Shown here piece after piece: positions 10,001 to 18,105 of a stretch of DNA of 36,986 nt (its first letter is position 1; the number at the start of each line of letters is the position of its first letter). The position numbers and the translations under genes are program-made. The DNA is from Lachnospiraceae bacterium (lineage in GTDB: Bacteria; Bacillota; Clostridia; Lachnospirales; Lachnospiraceae), in assembly GCA_030524635.1 (NCBI GenBank), contig JAUNGG010000042.1, positions 1-36,986 on the forward strand. Reading direction: 5' to 3'. The notes beneath the pieces were generated by a model. That model searched no databases and was not told the origin of the DNA. It worked only from the letters and a program-made list of their open reading frames with translations.

Positions 10001-11322
10001 AACTGAACGCTGTCCACGGTGCCGTCCTTGATCCGGATACATTTCATATCCTGACCGCCGATATCCAGAATGCAGTCCACTTCCGGCTCGAAAAATGCAG
10101 CAGCGTAGTAGTGGGAGATGGTCTCCACCTCTCCCTCATCCAGCATCAGCGCAGATTTTAACAGGGCCTCGCCGTAGCCGGTGGAACAGGACCAGGCGAT
10201 ATGAGCTGTATCCGGAAGCTGCTGGCTGATCTCCTTGATGGCGCGGATGGCAGTTGCCAGAGGACTTCCGTTATTGTTGCTGTAAAAATGATACAGAAGC
10301 TTTCCATCTTCGCCTACCAGTGCCACCTTTGTGGTGGTGGAGCCGGCATCGATGCCTAAGAAGCAGTTGCCCTGATATGTAGATAAATCGCCTTTTGCAA
10401 CGCAGTTGCTGTCATGGCGGCGGCAGAATTCGTCGTAGGACTCCTGGTCCGCAAATAACGGCTCCATCCGCTTGACCTCAAAATCCATCTGGATGCCGTG
10501 AGTCAGAGTCTCGATCATGTCATCTAAGGAAACCAGACGTTCGTCCGTCTTGCTGTTCATGGCCGCGCCTACTGCGGCGAACAGATGAGAGTGATCCGGT
10601 GCGATGATCTGCTCTCCGGTCAGATGGAGGGTGCGGATAAAGGCATTGCGCAGCTCCGGCAGGAAATGGAGCGGGCCGCCTAAGAACGCAACATTGCCCC
10701 GGATCGGCTTTCCGCAGGCCAGACCGCTGATGGTCTGGTTGACTACAGCCTGGAAGATGGAGGCGGCCAGATCCTCTCTGGTAGCGCCCTCGTTGATCAA
10801 AGGCTGGATGTCGGTTTTGGCAAATACACCGCAGCGGGCTGCGATGGGATAAATCGCCTGGTAATGGGCAGCATATTCATTCAGCCCCGCTGCGTCGGTC
10901 TGAAGCAGGGATGCCATCTGATCAATAAAGGAGCCGGTTCCGCCGGCGCAGATGCCGTTCATCCTCTGGTCGATGCCATTGGAGAAATAGATGATCTTGG
11001 CATCCTCGCCGCCAAGCTCGATGGCTACATCGGTGTGAGGTGCGTAATCCTGAAGAGCGGTGGCCACTGCCACTACCTCCTGGACGAAATTTACCTTCAG
11101 ATGCCGGGACAGGGTAAGGCCGCCGGAGCCGGTGATGGAGGGAGCAACCTCCAGGGAGCCCAGCTTTTCCTTCGCCTTGACCAGAAGACCTGCCAATGTT
11201 TCCTGAATATTTGCATAATGCCGTTCATAATCGGAAAATAATATATGTGAGTCCGTATCCAAGATCGCAATTTTTACAGTGGTGGAACCAATATCGATTC
11301 CAAGGGTATTTGGTCTTTTCAT
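7051..11322 (-). CDS. Giant 2-hydroxyacyl-CoA dehydratase activase-related fusion protein
   Basis: A 1423-residue protein joining two activase domains to a dehydratase-like C-terminus. Known activases (HgdC, BcrA/BadF type) are ASKHA-fold ATPases that drive an electron from a [4Fe-4S] cluster into a 2-hydroxyacyl-CoA dehydratase. Seen: activase 1 at about residues 6-260 with [17 protein letters not shown] and the cluster-type CAGGTGSF (Cys125); activase 2 at about 321-590 with [17 protein letters not shown] and ACSSGCGSF (Cys445, Cys449); a cysteine-containing DUF2229-like segment ([10 protein letters not shown]); and a C-terminal HgdB-like region. Proteins with this layout are common in anaerobic Firmicutes, but the substrate is not known. 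The ATG at 11322 is preferred; an upstream TTG at 11364 would put the ribosome binding site inside the gene. It has no partner gene nearby, which argues for a self-contained role. Confidence 0.85.
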   Translation of the reverse strand: MKRPNTLGIDIGSTTVKIAILDTDSHILFSDYERHYANIQETLAGLLVKAKEKLGSLEVAPSITGSGGLTLSRHLKVNFVQEVVAVATALQDYAPHTDVAIELGGEDAKIIYFSNGIDQRMNGICAGGTGSFIDQMASLLQTDAAGLNEYAAHYQAIYPIAARCGVFAKTDIQPLINEGATREDLAASIFQAVVNQTISGLACGKPIRGNVAFLGGPLHFLPELRNAFIRTLHLTGEQIIAPDHSHLFAAVGAAMNSKTDERLVSLDDMIETLTHGIQMDFEVKRMEPLFADQESYDEFCRRHDSNCVAKGDLSTYQGNCFLGIDAGSTTTKVALVGEDGKLLYHFYSNNNGSPLATAIRAIKEISQQLPDTAHIAWSCSTGYGEALLKSALMLDEGEVETISHYYAAAFFEPEVDCILDIGGQDMKCIRIKDGTVDSVQLNEACSSGCGSFIETFAKSLNYSVEDFAKEALFAKNPTDLGTRCTVFMNSNVKQAQKEGASVADISAGLAYSVIKNALFKVIKITSPSDLGHHVVVQGGTFYNDAVLRSFEKISGCQAVRPDIAGIMGAFGAALIARERFDASRQTTMLPIPKILNLTYRTVMTRCQGCLNHCVLTINQFDGGRQFVTGNRCERGLGQHKAKKEVPNLFDYKYHRMFDYEPLTADKAPRGEVGIPRVLNMYENYPFWAVFFKELGFRTILSPQSSRQIYELGIESIPSESECYPAKIAHGHVSWLIKKNVKFIFYPCIPYERNETPDAGNHYNCPMVTSYAENIKNNVEELETEHVTFMNPFLAFTNEEILTAALVREFLAAFGPHSKAAHPMTREEITKAAHAAWLELEASRRDIEKKGEETLKWLEDHHRHGIVLAGRPYHVDPEIHHGIPELITSYGFAVLTEDSISHLSDVERPIVVTDQWMYHTRLYRAASFVKSNPNLDLIQLNSFGCGLDAVTTDQVNEILTKSGKIYTVLKIDEVNNLGAARIRIRSLIAALRVRDQKHYSHKVVSSAYNRVLFTKDMRKDYTILCPQMSPIHFDLLEPAINSCGYHVEVLQNHNRSAVDVGLQYVNNDACYPSLIVIGQIMEALLSGKYDLDHTAIFMSQTGGGCRASNYIGFIRRALEKAGMSQIPVISVNANGMETNPGFTITLPLLTKGLQAVVYGDIFMRVVYATRPYERVPGSTNALHDKWRRRCIHSLSKKGADMMEFSRNVRAIIRDFDALPRVDVAKPKVGIVGEILVKFSPLANNHIVDLLESEGAEAVMPDLMDFLLYCFYNSNFKAEHLGGKRSTAWLCNMGISLLEFFRKTARRELERSKHFSPPADIRNLADMAKDFVSLGNQTGEGWFLTGEMLELIHSGVGNIVCTQPFGCLPNHIVGKGVIKELRKNYPEANIIAVDYDPGASEVNQLNRIKLMLATAQKNLNQKKEA

Positions 11323-11350
11323 ATATGCGGGGAAGCTTCCCCTACCTCCT
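11320..11350 (-). promoter_or_regulatory. Shine-Dalgarno, palindrome, start codon array of the activase gene
   Basis: Read on the minus strand, AGGAGG (11350-11345) is followed by TA, then the perfect palindrome GGGGAAGCTTCCCC (11342-11329), then GCATAT and the ATG (11322-11320). The linear gap is 22 bases, far too long for normal initiation. If the palindrome folds, the effective gap becomes about 8 bases. No alternative start codon lies at a normal distance. Confidence 0.55.
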
Positions 11351-11505
11351 TTGAATAAAAGCAAAACCTTCTTATAATTAAAGAGCCAAACGAAACGATA
11401 CTTAGTTTACCATAAAAGATAGAGGATTACAATTGGTAGGTACTGTTAAAAAATTGTAAAGAAAGCATGAAAATTTGAAGAAAAGAGAAAAGGAAGCCAA
11501 TTCGT

Positions 11506-11534
11506 TTGACAAACCAGGATGCAGAAATTATAAT
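11506..11534 (+). promoter_or_regulatory. Perfect consensus sigma-A promoter for the corA cluster
   Basis: TTGACA (11506-11511), 17 bases, TATAAT (11529-11534). The transcript would start near 11541, about 50 bases before the corA start. Confidence 0.92.
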
Positions 11535-11593
11535 AAAATAGCACAGTAGGCTTATGCGTCGTGCGGAATTCTGCGAGACGGAGGTTGTAAGGT

Positions 11594-12535
11594 ATGATAC
11601 AGATTTTTAAGACAGAAGACGGTGTCATCCATCAGAAGGATGAAAGGCTTCCCGGCTCCTGGATTGCGCTGACTAATCCAACCGCCACAGAGATCCTGGA
11701 GATATCGGATGCCTATCAGATCGATCCGGATCACTTAAGAGCCCCTCTGGATGAGGAGGAGCGTTCTCGTATCGAGGTAGAAGACGATTACACGCTGATC
11801 CTGGTGGATATCCCTTCGATTGAGGAGCGGAATGACAAGGACTGGTATGTGACCATCCCTCTGGGTATTGTGATGACCAATGATATGATCATTACCGTCT
11901 GCCTGGAAGAAACCTCCATCCTGTCGGCATTCATGGACGGGCGTGTGCGGGATTTTCATACTTTTATGAAGACCAGATTTATTCTTCAGATCCTTTACAA
12001 AAATGCCTCTCTTTACCTGCAGTATCTGCGTATCATTGATAAAAAGAGCGAGGTGATCGAGCGGAAGCTTCACCAGTCTCAGCGGAACCAGGAGCTGATC
12101 GAGCTTCAGGAACTGGAGAAGAGCCTTCTGTACTTCACCACCTCCCTCCGGTCCAATGAAGTTGTGCTGGAGAAGCTGATGAAGAATGAAAAGATTAAGA
12201 AGTATCCGGAGGACACAGAGCTTCTGGAGGATGTTATCATCGAGAATAAGCAGGCGATCGAGATGGCAAACATTTACAGCGGCGTCCTGGCTGGAACTAT
12301 GGATGTATTTGCTTCGGTGATCTCCAACAATCTGAACATTGTGATGAAGTTTTTAGCCACCGTCACCATTGTGATGTCCATTCCTACGATGGTCGCAAGC
12401 TTTTATGGAATGAATGTGAATCCGGTGGGAATGCCCTTTGCCAGTCATCCCTATGGATTTTACATTGTGCTTGGCTTTACCGCCGTGCTTACCTTGATCG
12501 TGGCATGGATCTTCTCAAAGAAAAATCTGTTCTGA
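11594..12535 (+). CDS. corA: CorA family magnesium (divalent cation) transporter
   Basis: A 313-residue membrane transporter of the CorA family, which forms a pentameric channel for Mg2+ and sometimes Co2+ or Ni2+. Seen: a long soluble N-terminal domain with a helical stalk (rich in E, K, L, Q at about 140-225), then two C-terminal membrane segments, the first followed by the diagnostic GMN loop (residues 272-274 in FYGMNVNPVGMP), and a basic tail ending SKKNLF. Length is typical. GGAGG lies 9 bases before the ATG. It leads a rightward cluster with the rhomboid-like gene and pyk behind a perfect promoter. The metal actually carried cannot be told from sequence. Confidence 0.93.
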   Translation: MIQIFKTEDGVIHQKDERLPGSWIALTNPTATEILEISDAYQIDPDHLRAPLDEEERSRIEVEDDYTLILVDIPSIEERNDKDWYVTIPLGIVMTNDMIITVCLEETSILSAFMDGRVRDFHTFMKTRFILQILYKNASLYLQYLRIIDKKSEVIERKLHQSQRNQELIELQELEKSLLYFTTSLRSNEVVLEKLMKNEKIKKYPEDTELLEDVIIENKQAIEMANIYSGVLAGTMDVFASVISNNLNIVMKFLATVTIVMSIPTMVASFYGMNVNPVGMPFASHPYGFYIVLGFTAVLTLIVAWIFSKKNLF

Positions 12536-12580
12536 GGATCGTTAACAATTGCTGATGACTGAAACGAAAAGGATGATATC

Positions 12581-13444
12581 ATGAATTTTTTTGAAAAGCT
12601 GGAACGAAAGCTGGGACGGTACGCCATCCGGGATCTGCCCCGGATCATCGTACTTCTGTACGGGATCGGTGTGGTGATTCAGTTTATTAACCCGATGCTG
12701 TACTATATGTTTTTCAGTCTGGACGGCGGGGCGGTGCTCCACGGACAGATCTGGCGTGTGATCACATTTATGATGTATCCGCCCATCACTTTTGGCGGAA
12801 GACTGGGGATCACCGGAATCCTGCTGAATGTGATGATCATTCCCACTTATTACTTCCTGGGAAGCACGTTGGAGCGGATCTGGGGTTCCTTCCGGTTTAA
12901 TGTGTATTTCCTTCTGGGAATCATCGGGCATGTGGCAGGTGCAGTAGCTGCCTACCTGATCTGGGGTGTGAATGTCTATCTGACGCCGGTTTATTTGAAT
13001 TTCTCGCTGTTTATCGCGGTGGCGCTGACCTTTCCGGAGACTCAGTTCTTCATCTGGGGCGTGCTTCCGGTGAAGGCCAAGTATCTGGCTCTGGCAGAGA
13101 CAGCGATTTATCTGTATGAATTTATCACAGGCCCAGTCATCACGAAGCTGGAGGTAGGCCTGTCTCTCCTGAATGTGATCCTGTTCTTCCTGCTTACCAG
13201 GAATGTACGGAAATTTTCACCGAAGGAGATCAAACGCAAAAAGGAATTTAAAGCTCAGACGAAGATCAAGCCGGCTGGCCGCACCCGCCATCGCTGCGCA
13301 GTCTGCGGGCGGACGGAGGAGGATGGGCCGCAGATGGAATTCCGTTATTGTTCGAAATGCGCCGGCAGCTACGAATACTGCCAGGATCATTTATACACAC
13401 ATCAGCATGTTACTGGAAATCCACAGGATTTGCCCCCACAGTAA
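12581..13444 (+). CDS. Rhomboid/derlin-like membrane protein with C-terminal zinc ribbon
   Basis: A 287-residue protein with about five or six hydrophobic segments followed by a basic linker and a cysteine cluster. The region HGQIWRVITFMMYPP carries the WR motif seen in the first loop of rhomboid and derlin proteins. Where active rhomboids have GxSG, this one reads NFSL, and no histidine is seen in the last membrane segment, so it looks proteolytically inactive (pseudo-rhomboid). The tail (about residues 240-280) has CAVC, CSKC and a CQDHLYTH segment, suggesting bound zinc. AAAGG lies 8 bases upstream of the ATG. It sits between corA and pyk in the same direction with short gaps. The family call rests on the WR motif and topology; the function is unknown. 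Confidence 0.65.
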   Translation: MNFFEKLERKLGRYAIRDLPRIIVLLYGIGVVIQFINPMLYYMFFSLDGGAVLHGQIWRVITFMMYPPITFGGRLGITGILLNVMIIPTYYFLGSTLERIWGSFRFNVYFLLGIIGHVAGAVAAYLIWGVNVYLTPVYLNFSLFIAVALTFPETQFFIWGVLPVKAKYLALAETAIYLYEFITGPVITKLEVGLSLLNVILFFLLTRNVRKFSPKEIKRKKEFKAQTKIKPAGRTRHRCAVCGRTEEDGPQMEFRYCSKCAGSYEYCQDHLYTHQHVTGNPQDLPPQ

Positions 13445-13469
13445 CCGATAGATTGGAATGGAGGAAACT

Positions 13470-14918
13470 ATGAATTTCAGAATGAAAAAAACCAAGATCA
13501 TTTGCACAATGGGTCCCAATACCAGCGATCCGGAAATTCTGCGCGGCCTGGCTGAAAACGGCATGGACGTGGCACGTTTTAACTTTTCCCATGGCACACA
13601 CGCAGAGCACAAGGCGCGTCTGGAGCTGTTAAAGCAGATCCGCAAGGAAGTAGACCGGCCGGTTGCAGCCCTGCTGGATACCAAGGGACCGGAGATCCGT
13701 ACCGGTCTGTTAAAGGATGAGAAGAAGGTTACCCTTCAGGAGGGCCAGGAGTTTATTCTTACCACCAGAGAGGTGATCGGTGACGAGCATATCTGCTATA
13801 TCAACTACGACGGTTTAAATACCGATGTGACGGCCGGAAACACGATCCTGATCGATGACGGTCTGATCGAGCTTCGGGTCAATGAAGTGAAGGATACGGA
13901 TATTGTCTGTACCGTAATCAACGGCGGCGAGCTGGGACAGAGAAAGGGCGTTAACGTTCCCAATGTTAAGATCAAGCTTCCGGCTCTGACAGAGAAGGAT
14001 AAAGAAGATATCCGCTTCGGAATCCGGGAGGGCTTTGACTTTATTGCAGCCTCCTTTGTCCGCAGCGCAGATGCGATCTATGAGATCCGCAAGATCCTGG
14101 AGGAGGAGAGCGCCAATCTCCAGATCATCGCAAAGATCGAGAATGCAGAGGGAATCGATAACCTGGATGAGATCATCGCAGCGGCAGACGGCATCATGGT
14201 TGCCCGGGGCGATATGGGTGTGGAGATCCCGCCGGAGAAGGTTCCGTATATCCAGAAGACCATTATTGCAAAGTGTAATGAGGCATGCAAGGTAGTTATC
14301 ACTGCAACCCAGATGCTGGATTCCATGATCCGCAACCCTCGTCCTACCAGAGCTGAGGTGACCGATGTGGCAAATGCAGTATACGACGGCACCGATGTTG
14401 TGATGCTTTCCGGTGAGACCGCTATGGGCAAATATCCCATCGAGGCGCTGAAGATGATGGCTACCATCGTGGAGGACACCGAGTCCCATCTGGATTATAC
14501 CTCCTACCGTGACCGCCATGTGACAGCTGCCAAGGGCCATAGTATTTCCAATTCGGTATGCTACTCCTCTGTTGCTACGGCACATGATCTGGGAGCAAAG
14601 GTGATCGTGGCGCCAAGTATCTCCGGCTACACCGCAAAGATGCTTTCCAAGTGGCGTCCGGGCTGCCAGATCATCGGCATGTCCCCAAGCATGACTGCGG
14701 TTCGTCAGATGATGATTTACTGGGGCGTTAAGCCAATATGGTCCAGAAGAGCAGAATCTACCGATGAGCTGATTGAGAACTCCTTGGAAGAGCTGAAGGA
14801 TAAGGGCCTGGTAGAGAAGGGTGACATTACCGTTATCACGGCTGGTGTGGTTTCCTACATCAGAAGAAACGAGCCGGCTACTCAGACCAATATTATGCGG
14901 GTGGTTCCGATTGAATAG
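13470..14918 (+). CDS. pyk: Pyruvate kinase
   Basis: A 482-residue glycolytic enzyme making pyruvate and ATP from phosphoenolpyruvate and ADP. Seen: the N-terminal KIICTMGPNTSDPE with FNFSHGTH, the active-site signature IIAKIENAEG with Lys222, MVARGDMGVEIP, and TATQMLDSMIRNPRPTRAE, then the alpha/beta C-terminal domain that usually binds the effector. It lacks the extra PEP-utiliser-like C-terminal domain of the longer (about 585 residues) Bacillus form. The ATG at 13470 is chosen because GGAGG lies 5 bases upstream; the in-frame ATG at 13458 has no site. It ends the corA / rhomboid-like / pyk cluster, 25 bases after the previous gene, and is followed by a terminator. Confidence 0.97.
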   Translation: MNFRMKKTKIICTMGPNTSDPEILRGLAENGMDVARFNFSHGTHAEHKARLELLKQIRKEVDRPVAALLDTKGPEIRTGLLKDEKKVTLQEGQEFILTTREVIGDEHICYINYDGLNTDVTAGNTILIDDGLIELRVNEVKDTDIVCTVINGGELGQRKGVNVPNVKIKLPALTEKDKEDIRFGIREGFDFIAASFVRSADAIYEIRKILEEESANLQIIAKIENAEGIDNLDEIIAAADGIMVARGDMGVEIPPEKVPYIQKTIIAKCNEACKVVITATQMLDSMIRNPRPTRAEVTDVANAVYDGTDVVMLSGETAMGKYPIEALKMMATIVEDTESHLDYTSYRDRHVTAAKGHSISNSVCYSSVATAHDLGAKVIVAPSISGYTAKMLSKWRPGCQIIGMSPSMTAVRQMMIYWGVKPIWSRRAESTDELIENSLEELKDKGLVEKGDITVITAGVVSYIRRNEPATQTNIMRVVPIE

Positions 14919-15002
14919 ATAGGAAACCATTCAACTTGTCCGAACGGTTACGAGCAGATCGCGATACTTGATAAATATTCTTGATAAAATACTGGACAAA
15001 GG

Positions 15003-15062
15003 CGTCCATCATAAGGTACAATGGCTCCTAAAAGCTGTTTGTACCTTATGGTGGGCGTTTTT
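15003..15062 (+). terminator. Terminator after pyruvate kinase
   Basis: The arms 15003-15020 and 15040-15057 form an 18-bp stem (16 Watson-Crick pairs and two G-U) around a 19-base loop and are followed by TTTTTATA. Confidence 0.88.
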
Positions 15063-15118
15063 ATATCATAAAATATTTTATAATAAAAATTGCAGAGAAA
15101 GAGAAAGGGAATTTTGTT

Positions 15119-16384
15119 ATGGAAAAGAAACCATTTGTTACGCTGGAACAGGTTCAGGAGATTGTAAAGACCTACCCGACTCCATTCCATCTGTATGATG
15201 AGAAGGGAATCCGGGAAAATGCGAGAAAGCTTCATCAGGCATTTGCGTGGAATAAAGGATATAAGGAGTATTTTGCAGTGAAGGCAACTCCAAACCCATT
15301 TATTTTAAAGATCTTACAGGAGGAGGGCTGCGGAACCGACTGCTCATCCATAACGGAACTGATGATGTCTGAGGGCTGTGGTTTCTCTGGCCATGACATC
15401 ATGTTTTCCTCCAATGATACGCCGCTGGAGGAGTTTGCCTATGCAGAAAAGCTGGGGGCCATCATCAATCTGGATGACATCACCCATATTCAGTGCCTGG
15501 AGGATACCCTGGGCTATATTCCGGAGACCATCAGCTGCCGGTATAATCCGGGCGGAATCTACGAGATCAGCAACGGCATCATGGACAACCCCGGCGATGC
15601 CAAGTACGGCATGACGACAGAGCAGATCTTTGAAGCATTCCGCATTCTGAAGGAAAAGGGAGCCAAGCATTTCGGCATCCATGCCTTCCTGGTAAGCAAC
15701 ACCGTGACCAACGACTATTATCCGGCACTGGCCAAGACTTTATTTGAGCTGGCTGTGAAGCTTCAGAAGGAAACCGGCGCCCATATTGAATTTATCAATC
15801 TGTCCGGCGGTGTAGGCATCCCTTACCGCCCGGAGCAGACGCCAAATGATATCCTGGTCATCGGAGAAGGCGTGCGGAAGGTATATGAGGAGATTCTGGT
15901 TCCCGCCGGAATGGGAGATGTGGCTCTCTGCACGGAGCTGGGACGCTTTATGCTGGCGCCTTACGGCTGCCTGGTAACCAAGGCTATCCATGAAAAACAC
16001 ACCTACAAAGAGTACGTGGGCGTGGACGCCTGCGCCGTAAATCTGATGCGCCCGGCCATGTACGGGGCCTATCACCATATTACCGTATTGGGCAAGGAGG
16101 ATGCAGCCTGCGATCACAAGTACGATGTGGTAGGCTCCCTCTGCGAGAACAATGATAAGTTTGCGGTGGACCGCATGCTGCCGGAGATAGAAAAAGGCGA
16201 TTATCTGGTCATCCATGATGCCGGCGCCCATGGCTTTGCAATGGGCTATAATTACAATGGCAAGCTGAAATCAGCAGAGCTTTTATTAAAGGAGGATGGC
16301 TCTGTTCAGATGATCCGGAGGGCAGAGACGGCGAAGGATTATTTTGCTACCTTTGATTTCTGCGATTTGCTGAAGAAATATTAA
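15119..16384 (+). CDS. lysA: Diaminopimelate decarboxylase
   Basis: A 421-residue fold-type III PLP enzyme that decarboxylates meso-diaminopimelate to lysine, the last step of lysine synthesis. Seen: EYFAVKATPNP with the likely PLP lysine Lys55, the phosphate-binding NLSGGVGIPY, ELGRFMLAPYGCLV, and the substrate-side SLCENNDKFA and HDAGAHGFAMGYNYN. The family also includes other amino-acid decarboxylases (ornithine, arginine, carboxynorspermidine), so the substrate is an inference from the overall match to LysA-type sequences. AAGGGA lies about 9 bases before the ATG. It is preceded by the pyk terminator and a possible -10 element (TATAAT at 15079-15084) with no clear -35. No lysine riboswitch is visible in the short leader. 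Confidence 0.85.
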   Translation: MEKKPFVTLEQVQEIVKTYPTPFHLYDEKGIRENARKLHQAFAWNKGYKEYFAVKATPNPFILKILQEEGCGTDCSSITELMMSEGCGFSGHDIMFSSNDTPLEEFAYAEKLGAIINLDDITHIQCLEDTLGYIPETISCRYNPGGIYEISNGIMDNPGDAKYGMTTEQIFEAFRILKEKGAKHFGIHAFLVSNTVTNDYYPALAKTLFELAVKLQKETGAHIEFINLSGGVGIPYRPEQTPNDILVIGEGVRKVYEEILVPAGMGDVALCTELGRFMLAPYGCLVTKAIHEKHTYKEYVGVDACAVNLMRPAMYGAYHHITVLGKEDAACDHKYDVVGSLCENNDKFAVDRMLPEIEKGDYLVIHDAGAHGFAMGYNYNGKLKSAELLLKEDGSVQMIRRAETAKDYFATFDFCDLLKKY

Positions 16385-16454
16385 ATTTATGAAAAATATT
16401 AAGAAAATCTTCATAATCTATTCAAGGAACATTCAAACATTTTCGTGACTTCTG

Positions 16455-16564
16455 TGCTATACTAAGACCATAAGAAATGCACAAGAAATAATCCTTTGAA
16501 ATCCTTTTTGAAATTGAACATCCAAAGAAAAGCAGCCCCGTGACGTCACACACGGGGCTTTTTC
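16455..16564 (+). ncRNA. Candidate small RNA: extended -10 promoter to terminator
   Basis: In the 289-base gap after lysA, TGC directly precedes TATACT (16458-16463), an extended -10 element. A rho-independent terminator (16534-16564) follows about 70 bases later, with no credible open reading frame between. A transcript of roughly 95 bases starting near 16470 is predicted. The alternative is that the hairpin only ends the lysA transcript and the -10 match is chance. Confidence 0.35.
16534..16564 (+). terminator. Terminator downstream of lysA / candidate small RNA
   Basis: AGCCCCGTG and CACGGGGCT pair perfectly (9 bp) around ACGTCACA and run into TTTTTCTG. Confidence 0.85.
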
Positions 16565-16615
16565 TGCCCGAAACCTTCATGCGCCGCATCCGGCGCACTA
16601 CCATAGATAAAAGTC

Positions 16616-16666
16616 GATTGCCAGGCAGCTCTCACATCAAATGAAAATGAGAATTGCCTGGCAATC
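16616..16666 (-). terminator. Terminator of the HIT-SseB operon
   Basis: The arms 16616-16634 and 16648-16666 match at 17 of 19 positions and, read leftward, are followed by a short T-run (GACTTTTATC). It lies 7 bases beyond the stop codon of the SseB-domain gene. Confidence 0.75.
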
Positions 16667-16673
16667 TGCATGC

Positions 16674-17477
16674 TTATTCGTAATCCTGAAGAATATGCTT
16701 TAACTGTTCGGTGGTAAGCACCAGGTTCACACCTGCCGGGTTCAGCACATAGCCCTTGGATTCCTTGATCAGAAACTGGGGAAGCTGCTTTAAGGTCAGG
16801 TTGGACATCCGCATCTTCTGTGCCTTTGGTCCGGCGTACTTGCGGAACTCTGCAAAGTCGGTGTAGATCGGCTGGTAGATATCGCCTTCCTTGCTCTTCA
16901 TAAATGGAATCCGGATGTTGTTGGAGTTGATCTTTTCCGGATTTTTGTTTTCTTCATCATTTACCGTTTCAATCCCAAGGATAAAGTGGGATTTTACCAG
17001 ATTCGCAATCATCTCATCCTCAAGCTCGTGAAGCTGCACCATGTCATGCTTCACCGGACGGCGAAGCTCCTGAAGGAAATAGATCATGGTCAGGGTAAGC
17101 TGCGGATTCATTATCGGGATCTTGGAGGTGGCCAGCTTTTCCATATCCGGGCGCGGCGACAGGTTTTCTAAGGCAATGTTGGATTCTCCGGCCTCATCGC
17201 AGAACTTGACTGCATTCACATCCAGAGCATACAGGCTGTTGAAAAAACCGGCCATGTGAGGCTGATGGATCTTCAGCAGGGAAACGGGGATCTTCTGATC
17301 GCCCATTGTTTTAACAAATTCCTTGCCAGCTTCCTCGGATGCAAAGACGTAAACCTGATCGTCAAAGGTTTCCTCGTCACAAACCACGTAGGGCATGCGG
17401 GTAAGTGCGGAAAAGACGGTATAGAAGCCGTCCAGCTTCTGAAGTTTTTTGATTGCGAATGTATTATCGATAGCCAT
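16674..17477 (-). CDS. SseB family protein
   Basis: A 267-residue soluble protein. The C-terminal part with GYVLNPAGVNLVLTTEQL matches the SseB domain, where a conserved NP-G-NLVL strand is typical; the N-terminal part (YVVCDEETFDDQVYVFAS) resembles a second copy of the same fold. The domain was first noted in an Escherichia coli protein linked to serine sensitivity and has no firm biochemical role. No signal peptide or membrane segment is visible. It starts 17 bases after the stop of the HIT gene and shares its operon and terminator. Confidence 0.65.
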   Translation of the reverse strand: MAIDNTFAIKKLQKLDGFYTVFSALTRMPYVVCDEETFDDQVYVFASEEAGKEFVKTMGDQKIPVSLLKIHQPHMAGFFNSLYALDVNAVKFCDEAGESNIALENLSPRPDMEKLATSKIPIMNPQLTLTMIYFLQELRRPVKHDMVQLHELEDEMIANLVKSHFILGIETVNDEENKNPEKINSNNIRIPFMKSKEGDIYQPIYTDFAEFRKYAGPKAQKMRMSNLTLKQLPQFLIKESKGYVLNPAGVNLVLTTEQLKHILQDYE

Positions 17478-17494
17478 GTAATTGGGTCCCTTCT

Positions 17495-17923
17495 TTATTC
17501 CTCTTTTAATGCCTGGCGGAGTGCCTCTGCCATTTCCTCATACTCGGCGTCGGTCAGCGTAACCTTGCCTGGATTCATCTGGAAGGTGCCGCCCCACTCA
17601 TCACCGCCGTTGTACTTTGGAACGATATGGAAGTGCAGGTGGTGTCCGGTATCGCCGTAAGCACCGTAATTTACCTTGTCCGGATGGAATACCTTGTGAA
17701 CTGCCTTTGCAACAGCAGCAACCTCTGCGAAGAAGTCATTTCTCTCCTCATCGGTCAGTTCGATCAGCTCGCTTACATGCTTATTGTGAGCCAGGATCAC
17801 ACGTCCTTTCTTGCTCTGCTCCCGGAACACGTACAGATATCCGGTCTTCATCTGGCATACCGGGTAAGCAAACTGAGCAACTAAATCGCCTTGCATGCAA
17901 TAAGCACAATTGTTATCTTTCAT
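17495..17923 (-). CDS. HIT family nucleotide hydrolase/transferase
   Basis: A 142-residue histidine-triad protein. The family cleaves nucleoside phosphoramidates, dinucleoside polyphosphates or transfers nucleotides, through the central histidine of HxHxHxx. Seen: HLHFHIVPKY near residue 100, preceded by the family's GDTGHH turn, and an N-terminal CAYC pair that, as in some HIT proteins, may bind zinc. The ATG at 17923 is chosen because AAGGGAG lies about 8 bases upstream; a longer frame to 18004 crosses the promoter. First gene of a leftward operon with the SseB-domain gene. Exact substrate unknown. Confidence 0.88.
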   Translation of the reverse strand: MKDNNCAYCMQGDLVAQFAYPVCQMKTGYLYVFREQSKKGRVILAHNKHVSELIELTDEERNDFFAEVAAVAKAVHKVFHPDKVNYGAYGDTGHHLHFHIVPKYNGGDEWGGTFQMNPGKVTLTDAEYEEMAEALRQALKEE

Positions 17924-17989
17924 CTTATAATCTCCCTTCGAATTCTCTTGTGAATCGCTCCGGACATGCAGCCGGAAACAGGTTTCTAA

Positions 17990-18017
17990 TCTATACTTTA
18001 ACACGTTATGAAGGCAA
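17990..18017 (-). promoter_or_regulatory. Promoter for the HIT-SseB operon
   Basis: On the minus strand TTGCCT (18017-18012) and TATAGA (17995-17990) are 16 bases apart, about 65 bases before the HIT start codon. Confidence 0.5.
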
Positions 18018-18105
18018 ATTCAACATATTTTGCTAGGAAGCGTTGGCAGATTCCGTTAACTTTGAATATCCTAAAGCAAGAGATTCTGATTGAGGAAGAA
18101 ACAGT

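Noticed and set aside
13815..14930. Long open frame on the minus strand opposite pyruvate kinase
   Set aside because: It is the antisense of a certain gene, is rich in histidine and isoleucine as expected from an antisense shadow, and has no ribosome binding site or family resemblance.
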